From Apolygus lucorum (Eukaryota; Arthropoda; Insecta; Hemiptera; Miridae), in the NCBI GenBank assembly GCA_009739505.2, contig CM019176.2, positions 24,072,458 to 24,136,457 of the forward strand: a stretch of DNA of 64,000 bases, given 5' to 3'. The position numbers and the translations under genes were made by a program. Below, in pieces: positions 20,206-31,409 of the stretch. Within the stretch, counting starts at the first letter, position 1. Each line of letters begins with the position of its first letter. Below the pieces are notes generated by a model that saw only the letters and a program-made list of their open reading frames with translations, had not been told where the DNA came from and made no database searches.

Positions 20206-20855
20206 GTTAACAAGTGATCCTTACTCAAGATTTATTTGAAATCAATACAAAACATTGTCGGATTTTCGCCTTATTACAATTTGAGCTCAGGTTAGTATCA
20301 ATCCCTCCAGGTGTTTCTGAAACTAAAAATGATAGGTTTCGTGTCTGTCTGTTGTCAATCCTCGTCCCAGGCGAAACTTGAATGTACTCAAAATCATGTC
20401 CAATTTTTATGAGATGTTCAGGATTGTGAGTCTTGAAGTCTGTTTATGATTAATTTTTCGTTCAACCCTTACATCCCAATCAAGAACGGTTGGTACAACA
20501 TACCTTATATGGTGGTCTCATTTGATCCTGAAAATTTTTTTTTAAATGTATAAAAAAATCCTATTTGTGCACAAAAGAAGAAAAATTTCAAAGTTACAAT
20601 TAGTTTCTTTAAAAACCTCAAAATAATAATACTTGTTTTCCCGGACTCATAATGTACCTACGCGTAAATTTTTGCTTTTCTTTGATTCTCAGTGAACCAT
20701 ATTGTATGTTCAGGATATGTTCATATTCTATTCCTATGATATTCATGTTCGTTCTACTCGTCTCCACGAACTCATAGAGTACCCACACAACTTTTATTGG
20801 CTTTTCAACTTTTCTGGGTAACACGATTTTTTGCGTAACGGGTACTATTTTACAG
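20206..20855. other. 3' flank of G0 and intergenic sequence; pre-insertion site of a family A element
   Basis: 20,206-20,530 contains a family A-like trace (GTGTCTGTCTGTTGTCAATC). The T-run at ~20,530-20,550 is the empty counterpart of the site filled by a 1,609-bp element at 46,173-47,781. The minus strand of 20,618-20,884 is open, but the matching copy-2 frame differs at several residues, so it is not called as a gene. Confidence 0.55.
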
Positions 20856-21156
20856 GAATTATGCACTGATCCCGAAAAAACCATATATTTTTATGATCAA
20901 GTCGGTAATTCCCACTAAAAACGTCAACTTTTTTCAAAAATTTACCTCTATAGTTGTCCAAAATTACAAACGAACTCGTATTTTTGTTAGTTATTATGAA
21001 CAATTTAGTACAAACGGAATTTCTTGGAATTTATTGTACATGAAATATATTAATATTATAGGGGGTAAAGATAAGTACTTTCAAAATAAGATGGAAGGTG
21101 ATATTCCTTGTTATGTTCTGGCTACTTGTAAAATTTGGAATAAAAATATGTTTTAG
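20856..21156 (+). CDS. Candidate coding exon of an unknown protein (~100 residues), invariant between duplicates
   Basis: Acceptor ATTTTACAG|G opens a frame that runs through ATG at 20,893 to TAG at 21,156, encoding NYALIPKKPYIFMIKSVIP... ending WNKNMF. A 100-codon open frame is unlikely by chance in such AT-rich DNA. The whole 301 nt appears identical in copy 2 (48,124-48,424), while the flanks differ by substitutions and indels. It contains PCYVLATCKIW, faintly like the LCVATF strand of the G family, but homology is not established. Function unknown. It may start at its own ATG or be a terminal exon. Confidence 0.5.
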
Positions 21157-21704
21157 TGGGACATTTTACTAATTTAATTTTTCTATCTCACTGAATGAAA
21201 TGTTGACTCTAAATTGACTTAAATTTGACTTCATAAGGTGCATTTGATAAGATAAAATATTCTGCCTCAGGTCTGAACAAATCTGGTTACCAGATGGAGT
21301 ACAAGATTTGTTATCAGATTGTTGAAAGTTGAGAGCAATGTGATAGTCGAGGTTCATGTTTATAGAGTGGATGGTGGTGGTCCTTCGACGTGCCCTTTTA
21401 TAAGAACCTAGTCTCGCTGCCGAGTATTTTTAGGGGCGATGGTCAGTCGCATTGACGGAAAGCGGCCACCCACGTCAAGTGTTCACTTGTGTACCACATG
21501 TTTATTTGGCTTATACGATAAATGCCTAGTTAAGTTCACAATATTCCTATTAGTTCATCAGATTGGAAAAAGCAAGTTAGTGAATGGACATCTAGCTATC
21601 GTTATGAACTGCCTGAATGATTTTGTTCCCAAAAATCGGTACTTATAAGGTACTTACTTTTTAATTATGCAAAGCGACATAATTTTCATGTTTTTTTCAT
21701 ACAG
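21157..21704. other. Intergenic or intronic sequence before a Gly-rich terminal exon
   Basis: An acceptor-like TATTTTTAG at ~21,433 precedes an open stretch (MVSRIDGKRPP) kept in copy 2 with a few changes. It could be an exon of the gene ending at 21,792, but phase cannot be reconciled. Confidence 0.35.
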
Positions 21705-21792
21705 TAGAAAAGCGGGACGAGGAGGAGGAGGAGGAGGCGGTGGAGGTGGAGGCGGAGGTGGAGGAGGGGGCGGCGGTGGTGGAGGTGCGTAG
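21705..21792 (+). CDS. Gly-rich terminal exon (RKAGRG then poly-Gly)
   Basis: Acceptor TTTTTTCATACAG|T, then AGA AAA GCG GGA CGA followed by about 22 Gly codons (mixed GGN), GCG and TAG. The exon takes one base to complete the first codon, the same phase as the Gly exons of G1-G3. The copy-2 counterpart (48,979-49,063) is one codon shorter and in frame. Upstream exons are not identified, so it is a gene end only. Alternative: a (GGN)n microsatellite next to a chance acceptor. Confidence 0.5.
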
Positions 21793-21816
21793 GAATTTTT
21801 TGAGAATCGAACTATA

Positions 21817-23304
21817 CAGGGTGTCACCCTAACTCGAGGACCAAACTTCAAGGATCGATTCTACAACTAATTTGCAAACTTTTTTGTCTCTTGACATTTT
21901 TTTTTTAAACGCTTTAAAATTATAGTTTTTTCACTTTTAAGATTTTGTTCGTGTTTTCGACCTTGAGCCATTAAAACGGCCATAACTCCCTCAATTTACT
22001 GGATAAACTCAAATATGAGTATACCGTTGGAAAGAACGTTAAATTTCCTATCAGTTCATCAGGACACAAAAGCTTTTTAAGCCTTTTGTATAAGTGAATA
22101 AATTGGTCAAAGTCAGAAATTTAAAACTTTCTCGAAAATCACCATTTTTCAGGCTGACTCATCTTATGTAATAAACAGCCGTATCGGCGGGCACTCAACG
22201 GAAAAAACTTGCCCAGAATCTCAGCTTTCCAACGGTCTATCAATTTTTCTTTTTAACATCCAAATTAGAAGAGTAAATGAAGTTTGAATACCCGAAAACG
22301 TGTGTTGTACAAGCAAATCCAGTGTTTTAAGCGGTTTCTGGTCCCCCTCGACCTCAAGATGGCTTGACGATTTTGGTATCATTTCCTATGTAATTTTCTA
22401 CGCTGAATCAAATAGTGATACTTCCGAATGGTTCCGACTGCTAGAAAGTGGATTTTTTGAAGAAAACCTTCGTTTTTCGTACATATAATACGCATTATTC
22501 TTAAATGTGGTAGTGAGCATGAAGTAACACCTTTGAACTCAATAAAAACACCGAATTTCTAGCTGATTGAAGTTTTTGTTGAGTTCAAAGGTGTTACTTC
22601 ATGCTCACTACCACATTTAAGAATAATGCGTATTTTATGTACGAAAAACGAAGGTTTTCTTCAAAAAATCCACTTTCTAGCAGTCGGAACCATTCGGAAG
22701 TATCACCGTTGGATTCAGCGTAAAACATTACATAGGAAATGATACCAAAATCGTCAAGCCATCTTGAGGTCGAGGGGGACCAGAAACCGCTTAAAACACT
22801 GGATTTGCTTGTACAACACACGTTTTCGGGCATTCAAACTTCATTTACTCTTCTAATTTGGATGTTAAAAAGAAAAATTGATAGACCGTTGGAAAGCTGA
22901 GATTCTGGGCAAGTTTTTTCCGTTGAGTGCCCGCCGATACGGCTGTTTATTACATAAGATGAGTCAGCCTGAAAAATGGTGATTTTCGAGAAAGTTTTAA
23001 ATTTCTGACTTTGACCAATTTATTCACTTATACAAAAGGCTTAAAAAGCTTTTGTGTCCTGATGAACTGATAGGAAATTTAACGTTCTTTCCAACGGTAT
23101 ACTCATATTTGAGTTTATCCAGTAAATTGAGGGAGTTATGGCCGTTTTAATGGCTCAAGGTCGAAAACACGAACAAAATCTTAAAAGTGAAAAAACTATA
23201 ATTTTAAAGCGTTTAAAAAAAAAATGTCAAGAGACAAAAAAGTTTGCAAATTAGTTGTAGAATCGATCCTTGAAGTTTGGTCCTCGAGTTAGGGTGACAC
23301 CCTG
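21817..23304. mobile_element. 1,488-bp foldback element, TA target duplication
   Basis: Two 733-bp arms (21,817-22,549 and 22,572-23,304) are near-perfect inverted repeats around a 22-bp loop. The ends are CAGGGTGTCACCCTAACTCG in both orientations, flanked by TA on each side. Copy 2 at ~49,090 reads through the site with one TA, proving insertion in copy 1 only. No transposase is encoded. The open frames at 22,300 and 22,594 are mirror images of the same arm. TA duplication and non-coding long inverted repeats fit a Tc1/mariner-mobilised foldback MITE. Confidence 0.85.
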
Positions 23305-24061
23305 TATTGTCAATTGGTCGAGGTGATTGAGGCTTTGCCATTGAAGAAAGCACATTGTCTTCATCGTTGTCCGATCAGAAGTAACCTTCTGGAACGAGGC
23401 AAGAAGTTAAAACGCTGCAAGTTATAACACAAAGGTTTATTTATTTTTATATATGGATCACTCGTCTGGAAAGAACACGCCTTTTCCATTTTCCATCTCC
23501 ATTTTTCATTAACAACCATCGATACTACTACCTACCTACTTCACAATCAAGTTTATTTGAAAGAAATAAACGCTTCTCATTCACTTGCGAAGAAACAGGG
23601 AGTTGTGAAAAATGGGTGGAATGTTTCCTTCATGAGGAATTTTGATTAATGGTTGCTAAGGACGCAAAACTGTATGCAACTTGAAAAAACGAAAAGCGAT
23701 CGCATTTTGGTCAGTTAAAATTTGAACGGAGATTAGGCCTCTTATGCGATTTACGCTCGTGTTTCTGATTTATCGTAAGTGCAACCCTTAAGTTCTCGTT
23801 GGGAGCGAACGGTTGGTCCTAAACTCGGAGGGTGGTCTCATTCGATTCTAAAAATTCAATCCTATCTTAAATTGATGGAAAACAATTCCTTTATATCGAA
23901 ATTTTTCGAGCTAGGGCGTTTTCAAAATGTCAACCTTTAGAAGACATCAACCAAAAGCTTCGGTAACAAAAACCAACAAATTTTGAGGGAGGAGGGGGGG
24001 GGTAAAAATGTTTTTTCCTGGTCGATTCTAATGGTTCATTATTGAAACGAATAAACCAAAA
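23305..24061 (+). mobile_element. Short unique segment, then family B element (23,411-24,061)
   Basis: Family B start AACGCTGCAAGTTATAACAC at 23,411, GAGCGAACGGTTGGTCC near 23,804 and the terminal hairpin remnant GGTTCATTATTGAAACGAAT near 24,030. In copy 2 the counterpart has lost about 340 bp (from ~49,605). Confidence 0.65.
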
Positions 24062-24279
24062 TCATCAGCGTAATCGAATTGCTGTTCATGTCAACTCAGA
24101 AAACTTGCGACACTATTGTGTTGAACAAATTTAGTGTTGAAAAATTCATCCGCGGTACTGCTTAGAAATAATCAAGCATCTGCACACCAATAACTAATAT
24201 TCTACAGGATGTTTCATGATCCAATATTCGATAAAGGATATTCAATGGAAAATCGTCATTTTTCACGGTGAAACGTAAT

Positions 24280-24876
24280 TTTTGGTTTAATATTTTCAAT
24301 AATGAGCTGTTGGAATCGACCAAGAAAAAAATTTAACCCCCTCTCAAAATTTGTTGGTTTACGTTGTTGGTACGTAGAATCCGAAAATTGTACAGAGATT
24401 TTTTGATGAAATTTGGTATATGGGCTCCAATTGGGGTCTAGTGCCGCGAAGCTTTTGGTTGAAATAGGTCACATCTTAGGGTTGAAATTTTGAAAACGCC
24501 CTAGCTCAAAAAATGTCGATATAAATGTATTATTTTCCATCATTTAAGATTAATTTATTGAATTTATTTGTTTATTTATTTAAGATACGAATTGAATTTG
24601 TAGAGACCTCGCGGAGACCTGTAGGACAAACCGTTCGTCTCTACGAGAACTTAAGGGTCGAACTTACGATAAATCAGAAACACGAGTTTGAATCACAAAA
24701 GAGGCCTAATCTCCGTTCAAATTTTATCTGTCCAAAATGCGATCGCTGTAGGTACGTGGTAGGTAGGTAGTATCTGTGGTTGGTACATGGTGACAATGGC
24801 AAAGCCGAGTTCTTTGCAGGCGAGTGATTTATATAGAAAAATAATTAACCTTTGCGTAATAATTTGCGGCGTTTTT
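24280..24876 (-). mobile_element. Family B element, reverse orientation
   Basis: TTTTTGGTTTAATATTTTC at the left, GATGAAATTTGGTATATGGG near 24,407, AATTTGCGGCGTTTTT at the right. Partner copy at 49,736-50,370. Confidence 0.65.
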
Positions 24877-25466
24877 AACCATGTTGTTGTTTTTTTTAAA
24901 GGAATTGTTATATGTCCATGTTTAATGTCCATGTTATAAACTTTGTTTTTGTTTATTATTTTGTGCTGTGAACAAATTTTGTCACTTACACTGATGTTTT
25001 GTTTCGTGATCTTAATTTCCTGAAATTAATTTATGAAAACTAGTCTTTGTTAGTTGGTTTCCTATGTTTCGCGACTTGGAGATTGCAGTGTTATTAAAAA
25101 ATCCTCTTGCAGGTCTTAATTTCCTCGATTGTTTTGATCACTGATTTGTAACTTGCAAATTCTTGCGATGAATTTTTTACTCCTGATGTCTCGTGAATTG
25201 TGGTTTTTCGTAGAACAGTGGTGACAAGTCTTTCTTTTCACTTCACAAGTCCAGGGCATAACACTCTTCCCGCCAAAGTTGACGTTCTAATAGCTGTTTC
25301 ACTTTAAGTTCTCCTTATTTGAGTTCTATTTCCGCTCTTTTCCTCTCAAGAAATGTTCGTTTGATGATTTGTTCACAATCATGCTTGTTTTATTTTAAGC
25401 GTTAATTGTCTAAATTTTGCTCAGAATTAAATTTTGAATCGAATTTTGCTTCACATTAACCTTTTT
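24877..25466. other. AT-rich non-coding sequence
   Basis: Duplicated at 50,371-50,980 with scattered indels. No gene or repeat recognised. It ends in the T-run that received the next family A element. Confidence 0.45.
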
Positions 25467-26285
25467 GCTTCCTCACTACCGAAGGTAGGGAAGCTTTGTA
25501 TTCGTGGCAGAAGTGAAAAAAAAAAATGTCCTCCAAAATCAAAATTTCCACTTGCTTTTTGCGTTTTAGAGCTTCCCGAACAATTTTGGTTCCGTGTCTG
25601 TCTGTCTGTCGGTCTGTCGGTCTGTCTGTGGTCAATCCTTGTCCCGAGCAAAACTATACTAACCTGTGGTCCGATTTTGATGACATTTTCAGGGATTGTG
25701 CGGGTTAGGTCCTAAACGGTCCCCTATCAATTTCAGCACCTTCGGACCAATAGGAGCGAGTGCGCATGCGCAAACGTGAATTTCCTGGAACCTCGGTTTC
25801 TCGGTTTCTTATGAACCGATTTTGCTCAAATTTGGAGGTTAGTTAGGGACTAACTTCTAAGAGACACCCAATAAGTTTCAATCAAATCGGTCAAGCAATA
25901 GCCGCTGAGCATGCGCGAACTTTAAATTTATTGTTACAACCAAAACTCCGCAACTATTCAACCAATTTCGATGAAATTTTCAGGGATTGTGTGGGTTAGG
26001 TCCTAGACGGTGAACCGCTAAAAACAATTCTACGTTGAAAATACAAATATCATACTACTCGTGCCCACACTTACTTCCAGGTTCCCGTGTAAATTGCTTC
26101 TTTTATTGTGTGATCAAATGTTGTGGTCTGCAGGTCAATTAATGTTGAAACCAAATTGACCCCTCATCACAGTCTCTTTTGCATCTTTCAATAACTCTTT
26201 GAATCATAATTTTTTCGCCAACTGATTCTATACGTCCATGTTACAATGAGTGAGGAAGCTATACTGCCCACCCAACTTGGCAGAC
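25467..26285 (+). mobile_element. Family A element, 819 bp, present only in copy 1
   Basis: Starts with a variant hairpin (GCTTCCTCACTACC, GGTAGGGAAGC) and ends CTTGGCAGAC. It has (GTCT)n near 25,595 and monomers with GCGCATGCGC near 25,760. Copy 2 (~50,975-50,992) reads ACATTAACC, a T-run, then CTAAAAATTC with no insert, so both boundaries are fixed: insertion inside a run of T with no other duplication visible. Confidence 0.85.
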
Positions 26286-26460
26286 TTTTTTCTAAAAATT
26301 CAACAAAAAAATCAACAACTCATATCATCACATGAAAACTACTCGTAATTCTTGGCCAAAATTATCGCATAGAGATAATAAATTTTAAAATTTGAATATT
26401 AAATATTGCTGCCAAAAATTATTGTATCAGTAAATAAATTAAGTATCGCTTTCACGACAG
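26286..26460. other. AT-rich sequence upstream of a Gly-rich exon
   Basis: Ends in acceptor CTTTCACGACAG. Confidence 0.4.
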
Positions 26461-26549
26461 GTGGTGGCGGCGGTGGAGGCGGCGGCGGAGGCGGAGGCGG
26501 CGGCGGTGGTGGCGGCGGTGGTGGAGGCGGCGGTGGAGGAGGCCGTTGA
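26461..26549 (+). CDS. Gly-rich terminal exon ending GGR-stop
   Basis: After acceptor TTTCACGACAG the frame reads about 27 Gly codons, CGT, TGA, taking two bases to complete the first codon. The copy-2 counterpart (51,157-51,239) is 6 nt shorter and in frame, with the same CGT TGA end. The in-frame length change fits coding constraint but is also natural for a GGN repeat. A MITE follows at once. Upstream exons not found. Confidence 0.45.
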
Positions 26550-26576
26550 GGTGCGTAGGAAATATTTAAGAATCGA

Positions 26577-26898
26577 AAGGGGGGTGCGCCTTGATATTTT
26601 TGGATTTTTAATCGAGATTAGACTACATCCTGAGAATTTTGGCACCAACCGCGACCTTCTAGCGTGAGTAGATCTGTTTCTATGATTTTTCAAAGTTTTG
26701 ACCGTTTATGACGGCACGCGTCCCTCTCGCCTGGGCGGGACCCCCCAGCCCACTGTGACGTCATAAACGGTCGAAACTTAAAAAAAATTCATAGGAAAAG
26801 ATTTACGCACGCTAGGTTGGTGCCAAAATGCTCAGGATGAGGTCTACCTTTGATTAAAAATAACAATAAACAGTGTTTCCTACCCAGGCGCACACCCT
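26577..26898. repeat. ~320-bp palindromic MITE with a central GACCGTTTATGACG stem
   Basis: Outer GGGGTGCGCCTTGAT (left) is inverted in AGGCGCACACCCTA (right). Inner inverted words include CATCCTGAGAATTTTGGCAC with its complement, and CGACCTTCTAGCGTG. The centre is GACCGTTTATGACG facing CGTCATAAACGGTC, with TGACGTCA and GC-rich sequence between. The copy-1 right arm lacks about 10 bp present in copy 2. Confidence 0.65.
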
Positions 26899-27373
26899 AT
26901 TGTAATGTAATTGGGGCTTTGCCCTTGAGGAAAGCACATTGCCTTCATCATGATCCGTTCAGAAGGAACCAGAATACGTGAAGAAGTGATCAATTAACAG
27001 CATAATGTAATTGCTTTTCGCGTCAAATCAGAAAACTAGCAACACTTTCGTGAGAATAAAATTTTGTATCAGTGATACTGCTCAGTAACATATTAGCAAG
27101 CATTTGCACAGAAACGAATTCCATATCCTTCATGTTACAAAGCGTTACAACTCACCCAGCTTGTCAGACTTTTTTAATGTATCGGATTATGAGCTACTGA
27201 AATTATAAACATCACATTATGTCACCAATTCAAACCAATAGTATCAGAGAGTCTTTTCTTTCTTTTCTTTTTGGGAAAATATAACCTAGTTTGACTGTTT
27301 TTCAACAAGCTGAAGATTTCTTCAATCCATCCGTCGAAGAAACTTGTCGATTTTATCCACCCATTAATTTCTT
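26899..27373. other. Non-coding; pre-insertion site of the copy-2 TIR element
   Basis: The sequence ACATATTAGCAAGC at ~27,088-27,101 is the empty form of the site filled by a 1,947-bp element in copy 2. No gene. Confidence 0.5.
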
Positions 27374-27385
27374 GTGTCTCAGTTT

Positions 27386-27817
27386 ATGTCTGTTTATTGT
27401 TTTATCTATTTATCTTGCTGTCGGTGTCTTCATCATAATGATACCAAACTAATGGCTTACAGGAGGGCGAATGAAAGACAGAAGTTGAGGACTCTAAAGA
27501 TTGGAAACTACTTGGAACCAGTAACACCAGTAAAAAGTAAAATCAGAGCAGTTACTCAAGATGAAATCTTATTGGCTGCTTTTGTCAATTGTTTTGAAAA
27601 TTCCAATAAAAGAGAACTGAATGTAAACTGTTTTAATGACCTCCTTGATAGTATCAATGTTGTGCTTACTGATTTTCTTTTTGTCCCTTCCATTATTTAT
27701 AATGCACTTGTGATTGCTCGTAACCTGAATAAGAAAAGTTTTGTCGTGAACATTACGGTCAATCGTATTTCATTTTTTTTTCTCGACTGGAGTTTTCAAA
27801 GCCCATACATTTGTTGA
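27386..27817 (+). CDS. Hypothetical protein, ~143 residues
   Basis: The first ATG in a continuous open frame is at 27,386; the frame ends with TGA at 27,817. A splice acceptor (GGCTTACAG|G at ~27,464) would instead open it at RANERQKLRTLKIGNYLEP. The protein has hydrophobic helix-forming stretches (DEILLAAFVNCFE, CFNDLLDSINVVLTDFL, IIYNALVIARNL). No family recognised. In copy 2 the A-run after CCAGT is one base shorter, which breaks the frame after PVTPVK. Either copy 1 is the functional form, or neither is coding. Confidence 0.4.
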   Translation: MSVYCFIYLSCCRCLHHNDTKLMAYRRANERQKLRTLKIGNYLEPVTPVKSKIRAVTQDEILLAAFVNCFENSNKRELNVNCFNDLLDSINVVLTDFLFVPSIIYNALVIARNLNKKSFVVNITVNRISFFFLDWSFQSPYIC

Positions 27818-28299
27818 ACTTAAAAATTGAAGAAGTGCTGTGAACTTACTAGTTAAATACATTCAAGCTGACCAGTGTGGACAGCATGTTTGCAGTTAAA
27901 TGCTGAATTTTGTACGTACGCAAAATTTTAACATTAATTTCAAAAATAATTTCATTACATTTCTATTTTTTTATATTTTTCTGGAATTTAATGTAATCAG
28001 CTGTGTGCACCTGTCTACACGCTAATCTGTTTTGTTCCGATAATTTCACTATTCAAGAAAAGATCACCAGTCAGCACCACGGGTCATGGATATCTAGACA
28101 GTCCATCCAAGAATCAGCCTAGGATAAATCATTATCAGGACTATCACTTTTCAATGTAAACCAAACTACCTTAACTGATCAAATTTTGATGAAATTCATG
28201 GATTTTCTATGGAAATTTCTTTTATTGGAATTTCTAAATTTTTTATGGAAATTCTAAGAAATAGAGAGTTTGTTATGGGAAATTTGAATGCTGAACTGA
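27818..28299. other. Intergenic, AT-rich
   Basis: Present in both copies with few differences. No feature recognised. Confidence 0.4.
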
Positions 28300-28833
28300 A
28301 TGCAACTCGAAGAAACAAACAACGATCGCATTTTGGTTAGCTAAAATTTCAACAGAGATTTGACCTCTTTGGTGATTCACACTCGTGATTCTGATTTATC
28401 GTAAGTCCAACCCCTAAGTTCCCGTAGGGAGTGAACGGTTTGTCTAACAGAACCCTGAGTGGTCTCAATCGTTTCTAAAAATTCAATACTATTTTAAATT
28501 GATGAAAAAACAATACTTTTAATTCGAGAGTTTTCGAGCTTGGACACTTTTGAAAATTTCAACCCTCATTTTTCACCCCTTATAAGTGATCTACATCAAC
28601 CTAAAGCTTCGGGGCACAACTAGGCGCCAAATGGTGCCCATATACCAAATTTCATCGAAATCGATACATGGGAACTAAGGAAAGTGCCGGCGACGAACGG
28701 CAAAATTTTTATTCGATTTTCGGAATCTACGTACTTTGAAACGTAATCCAACAAATTTTGAGGGGGGGGGTTAATTTTTGTTTTCTTGATCGATCCCAAA
28801 GGTTAATTATTGAAAATACCTAATAAACCAAAA
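28300..28833 (+). mobile_element. Family B element, 5'-incomplete
   Basis: ACAACGATCGCATTTTGG, AACCCCTAAGTTCCCGTAGG, TTCATCGAAATCGATACATG, G-run, and terminal hairpin with TACC inserted (ATTGAAAATACCTAATAAACC). Same in copy 2 (about 55,290-55,839), so older than the duplication. Confidence 0.65.
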
Positions 28834-29155
28834 TGGTGTCACCCCGCATAGAAAGCCATTCATCATGTAAGGTGCATTTCAGGTAAGTATCTGAGTTATC
28901 AAAACCGGCAGTTTTGAATGATGAGTCTTAGTCGAACGATCAGTCCACAAGACACGGTGGATGCCAGATACTATGGATTTTGGAGGTAATTGAGGAAATC
29001 AATTGATACTCTGTATTACAAGTAATAAACATCTTGTATTTCAATCTCATTTGGTATTTATGGCTACTTGAAGTGGTCCAATGACAGCATCCATGATATA
29101 GTTTTGTTCTTTCCTTTGTTTTCTATTGTACGATCTAGTTTGGTGACATCACAGA
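28834..29155. other. 3' flank of gene G1
   Basis: Non-coding. It contains AATAAACATCTTG near 29,025, a possible minus-strand downstream region but not a clear polyadenylation signal. Confidence 0.35.
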
Positions 29156-30623
29156 TCAACAACAGTAGTGACCACCTCCGCCGCCGCCTCCACCACCTCC
29201 TGCACCGCCACCACCACCACCTCCTCCGCTTCTTTTGCTAATTCGGATTTTCCTTTTAATGTAAAAGAAATTGCATGTTAATCCAGAGTTTAATAACTGA
29301 AATGATACAATCAGGTCTCCTCGTGCGTTTTGATAAAATTCGTCAAAATTCCTAGGAAATGAGAAGCATTTACAGTATATTTACTCCTCTGTATTTATGA
29401 TTCCATACCACATGTGTACAAAGTAACTTTCAAAAATTAGAATCTCGATTGACAATCAAAGGAGTTTTTTTTCCCCATTTTGATTACGAGTCAGGTTGGT
29501 CAGAAGGAATAGAATGAACGAGAATTGTATTTTTGAAGAATTCTGTTGCTGATTTTTCGGTTGCTGTTTTTTTAATTAATATAAACTTAAGGTATATCTT
29601 ACTTTTTTGGTACGGCTATGTGGCCATCTATCATTCTGGCTTCTGATACATCAGGCTTTTTCTTCTTAAGGCTAAAAAAACAATGATTTTGAATAAAATT
29701 GTTCATATTGATACAGGTAAACACTGAAATTACACACTTAATACTATCATTCGAATAAAAATATCATTATATATTTATAATATCATTCGGATTAAAATTT
29801 TATCATATGAACATGAAAAATAATAAAATTATGAATGTAGAATATTCATAATCGAAGTAATTTTCATTTACAACTGACAGTTCAAAATGGTGCACTTATA
29901 ATAGGACGTTTCCAACAACGGAACACCTAACTACTTCTGGCTTTACTTACTTAACCGCTGGATCAATGAGGAATTTCAAGCAGTCCACAGAAGAGCTGTT
30001 AAGATTATGATCACTGAAAGTCGCTACGCATAGCTCGGGATGATATGATGGTCGGCCGAGACGGTGAAAAACCACCCAGTAATTGAGTCCATGAGATTGC
30101 TGTAGGCAAAAAAATAATTAAAGTAAATTCCATAGTCGACCAATATTTTACGCTGTTATTCACGGAAAACCTTCACCTTTTATGCAACAAATATGAATTT
30201 GTTCTCATTAACCTCTTAGCATGCGTATTGGTGCAAGATAGGAAATAAATAAACATCTTTTGAACCACGAGGACCTGAAATCAGCGTATATTTTGCTGGA
30301 CGTAAAAATGCAATTTTATAAGAAAATTGTCTCCATTTTCTGTACAGTAATGGAAAAAACGTCATTCTTACTGGTAATTTTCTGAATAGATTTCAGAAAC
30401 CCAAATTATAAATTGATTCATTTATACAAGTCCATAAATTCATATTGATTATCGTTGAGAGCGCACAACTATCACGTTGGTGAGTAAAGTTAAGAAATAA
30501 ATAATTGTCTTGACTCACTTGATGGTACACCCCGAGGATACGTTCTACACCATTTATTTGATGTTCTTCTAATTTCTCGGCTGCCGTTTTGTGATCTGGC
30601 GTTGGTTCATAACTAATATCAGT
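29156..30623 (-). CDS. Gene G1: secreted cystatin-like, Gly-rich tail protein (exons 2-5)
   Basis: Minus strand. Exon 2: 30,623-30,519 (105 nt; TTCTTATAG|ACT, CATCAA|GTGAGT), encoding TDISYEPTPDHKTAAEKLEE...RILGVYHQ. Exon 3: 30,099-29,951 (149 nt), with HGLNYWVVFHRLGRP, PELCVATFSDH, SVDCLKFLIDPAV; donor GTTAA|GTAAGT. Exon 4: 29,671-29,603 (69 nt), LKKKKPDVSEARMIDGHIAV. Exon 5: 29,252-29,156, KIRISKRS, 8 Gly, Ala, 10 Gly, HYCC, stop (an acceptor at 29,237 would drop five residues). All junction phases (0,2,2) are mutually consistent and the frame is open throughout. The strand pattern suggests a cystatin-like fold with Cys in strand and loop, a Lys-rich linker and a Gly tail. Exon 1 is not local; the best candidate is at 40,755-40,817. 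A paralogue of G0 and near-identical to G2. The exact role is unknown; extracellular structural or feeding-related roles are guesses. Confidence 0.7.
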
Positions 30624-30866
30624 CTATAAGAATAAAATTGGGAAATATTAGTAACAATAATAATAATAATATACATTTATTATTTCAATTATTAATATTT
30701 ATACATTTAAATACTAATTAATAAATTTGATGTGTTTTATATTATTTATTTTATTATTATTTATTTTATTTTAAAATAAAAGCAGAAAAACCGAAGAATA
30801 ACCAATTTTACTTTCTTTCAAATTTTTTCACTATAACATTGTTTATTTAATTAAACCGATAAAAAA
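30624..30866. other. G1 intron 1, AT-rich
   Basis: Consists of TAATAATAATA and TTATTTATTTTATTATT tracts. No other feature. Confidence 0.4.
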
Positions 30867-31326
30867 GTCTGCCAAGTGGGTGTGGCACATAGCTTCCTCG
30901 TATCCATAACCCGATTGTATAGATGATCCGATGCATAGTAGTTAACCCCAAAACATCAATCTGTAAGTACCTTCCACTACCAGGACTTTTCATGTCAACC
31001 CGCAAAATCTCTGAATATTGTTGGAAACTGTAGAAGTGATGACATTAACAAGCAAATACACGTTTGGTCATGCGCAGTGGCTACTAAATGATTTTCATAG
31101 GTGACCATCTTAACGCCAACCCGCACAATCCCCGAAAATGTCGTCGAAATTAGATGAGAATAGTAGAACTCATGGCTGTGGCAAGGATTTCATGACATAC
31201 AGACAGACAGGGAATCAAAATTGTTCAGGTCTGCAACGTAAAACGCGAGTGGAAATTTTGATTTTGGAGAACTTTTTTTTCAACCTTGAAAAGTGAAATC
31301 AAAGCTTCCGCTACCTTGGTAGAAGC
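30867..31326 (-). mobile_element. Family A element, reverse orientation, short (460 bp)
   Basis: Starts GTCTGCCAAGTGGGTGTGGC and ends with a shortened hairpin (GCTTCCGCTACC...GGTAGAAGC). One monomer is left. The copy-2 partner is 57,886-58,374. Confidence 0.7.
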
Positions 31327-31409
31327 AAAATGTTATAAATTAGGTAGTTGTAGAAACGATCCCTGGATTTTTCCCTAGCGCTGGTGAGGACACCGTGTAT
31401 AATCGTTAT
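31327..31409 (+). repeat. Foldback-element end fragment between two family A copies
   Basis: TTGTAGAAACGATCCCTGG...GACACCGTGTA resembles the end of the TA-type foldback elements. Duplicated at 58,375-58,454. Confidence 0.45.

Noticed and set aside
20618..20884. Minus-strand frame with VLPRKVEK...YEFVETS
   Set aside because: Attractive, but the copy-2 frame carries many replacing changes and it overlaps the invariant plus-strand exon.
21654..21851. Poly-proline proteins on the minus strand (also 48,922-49,134)
   Set aside because: Antisense of the (GGN)n exon; the plus-strand acceptor, phase and stop explain the sequence better.
22300..22833. Two similar 62-79-residue open frames
   Set aside because: They are the same arm of the foldback element read in mirror orientation; no start context or homology.
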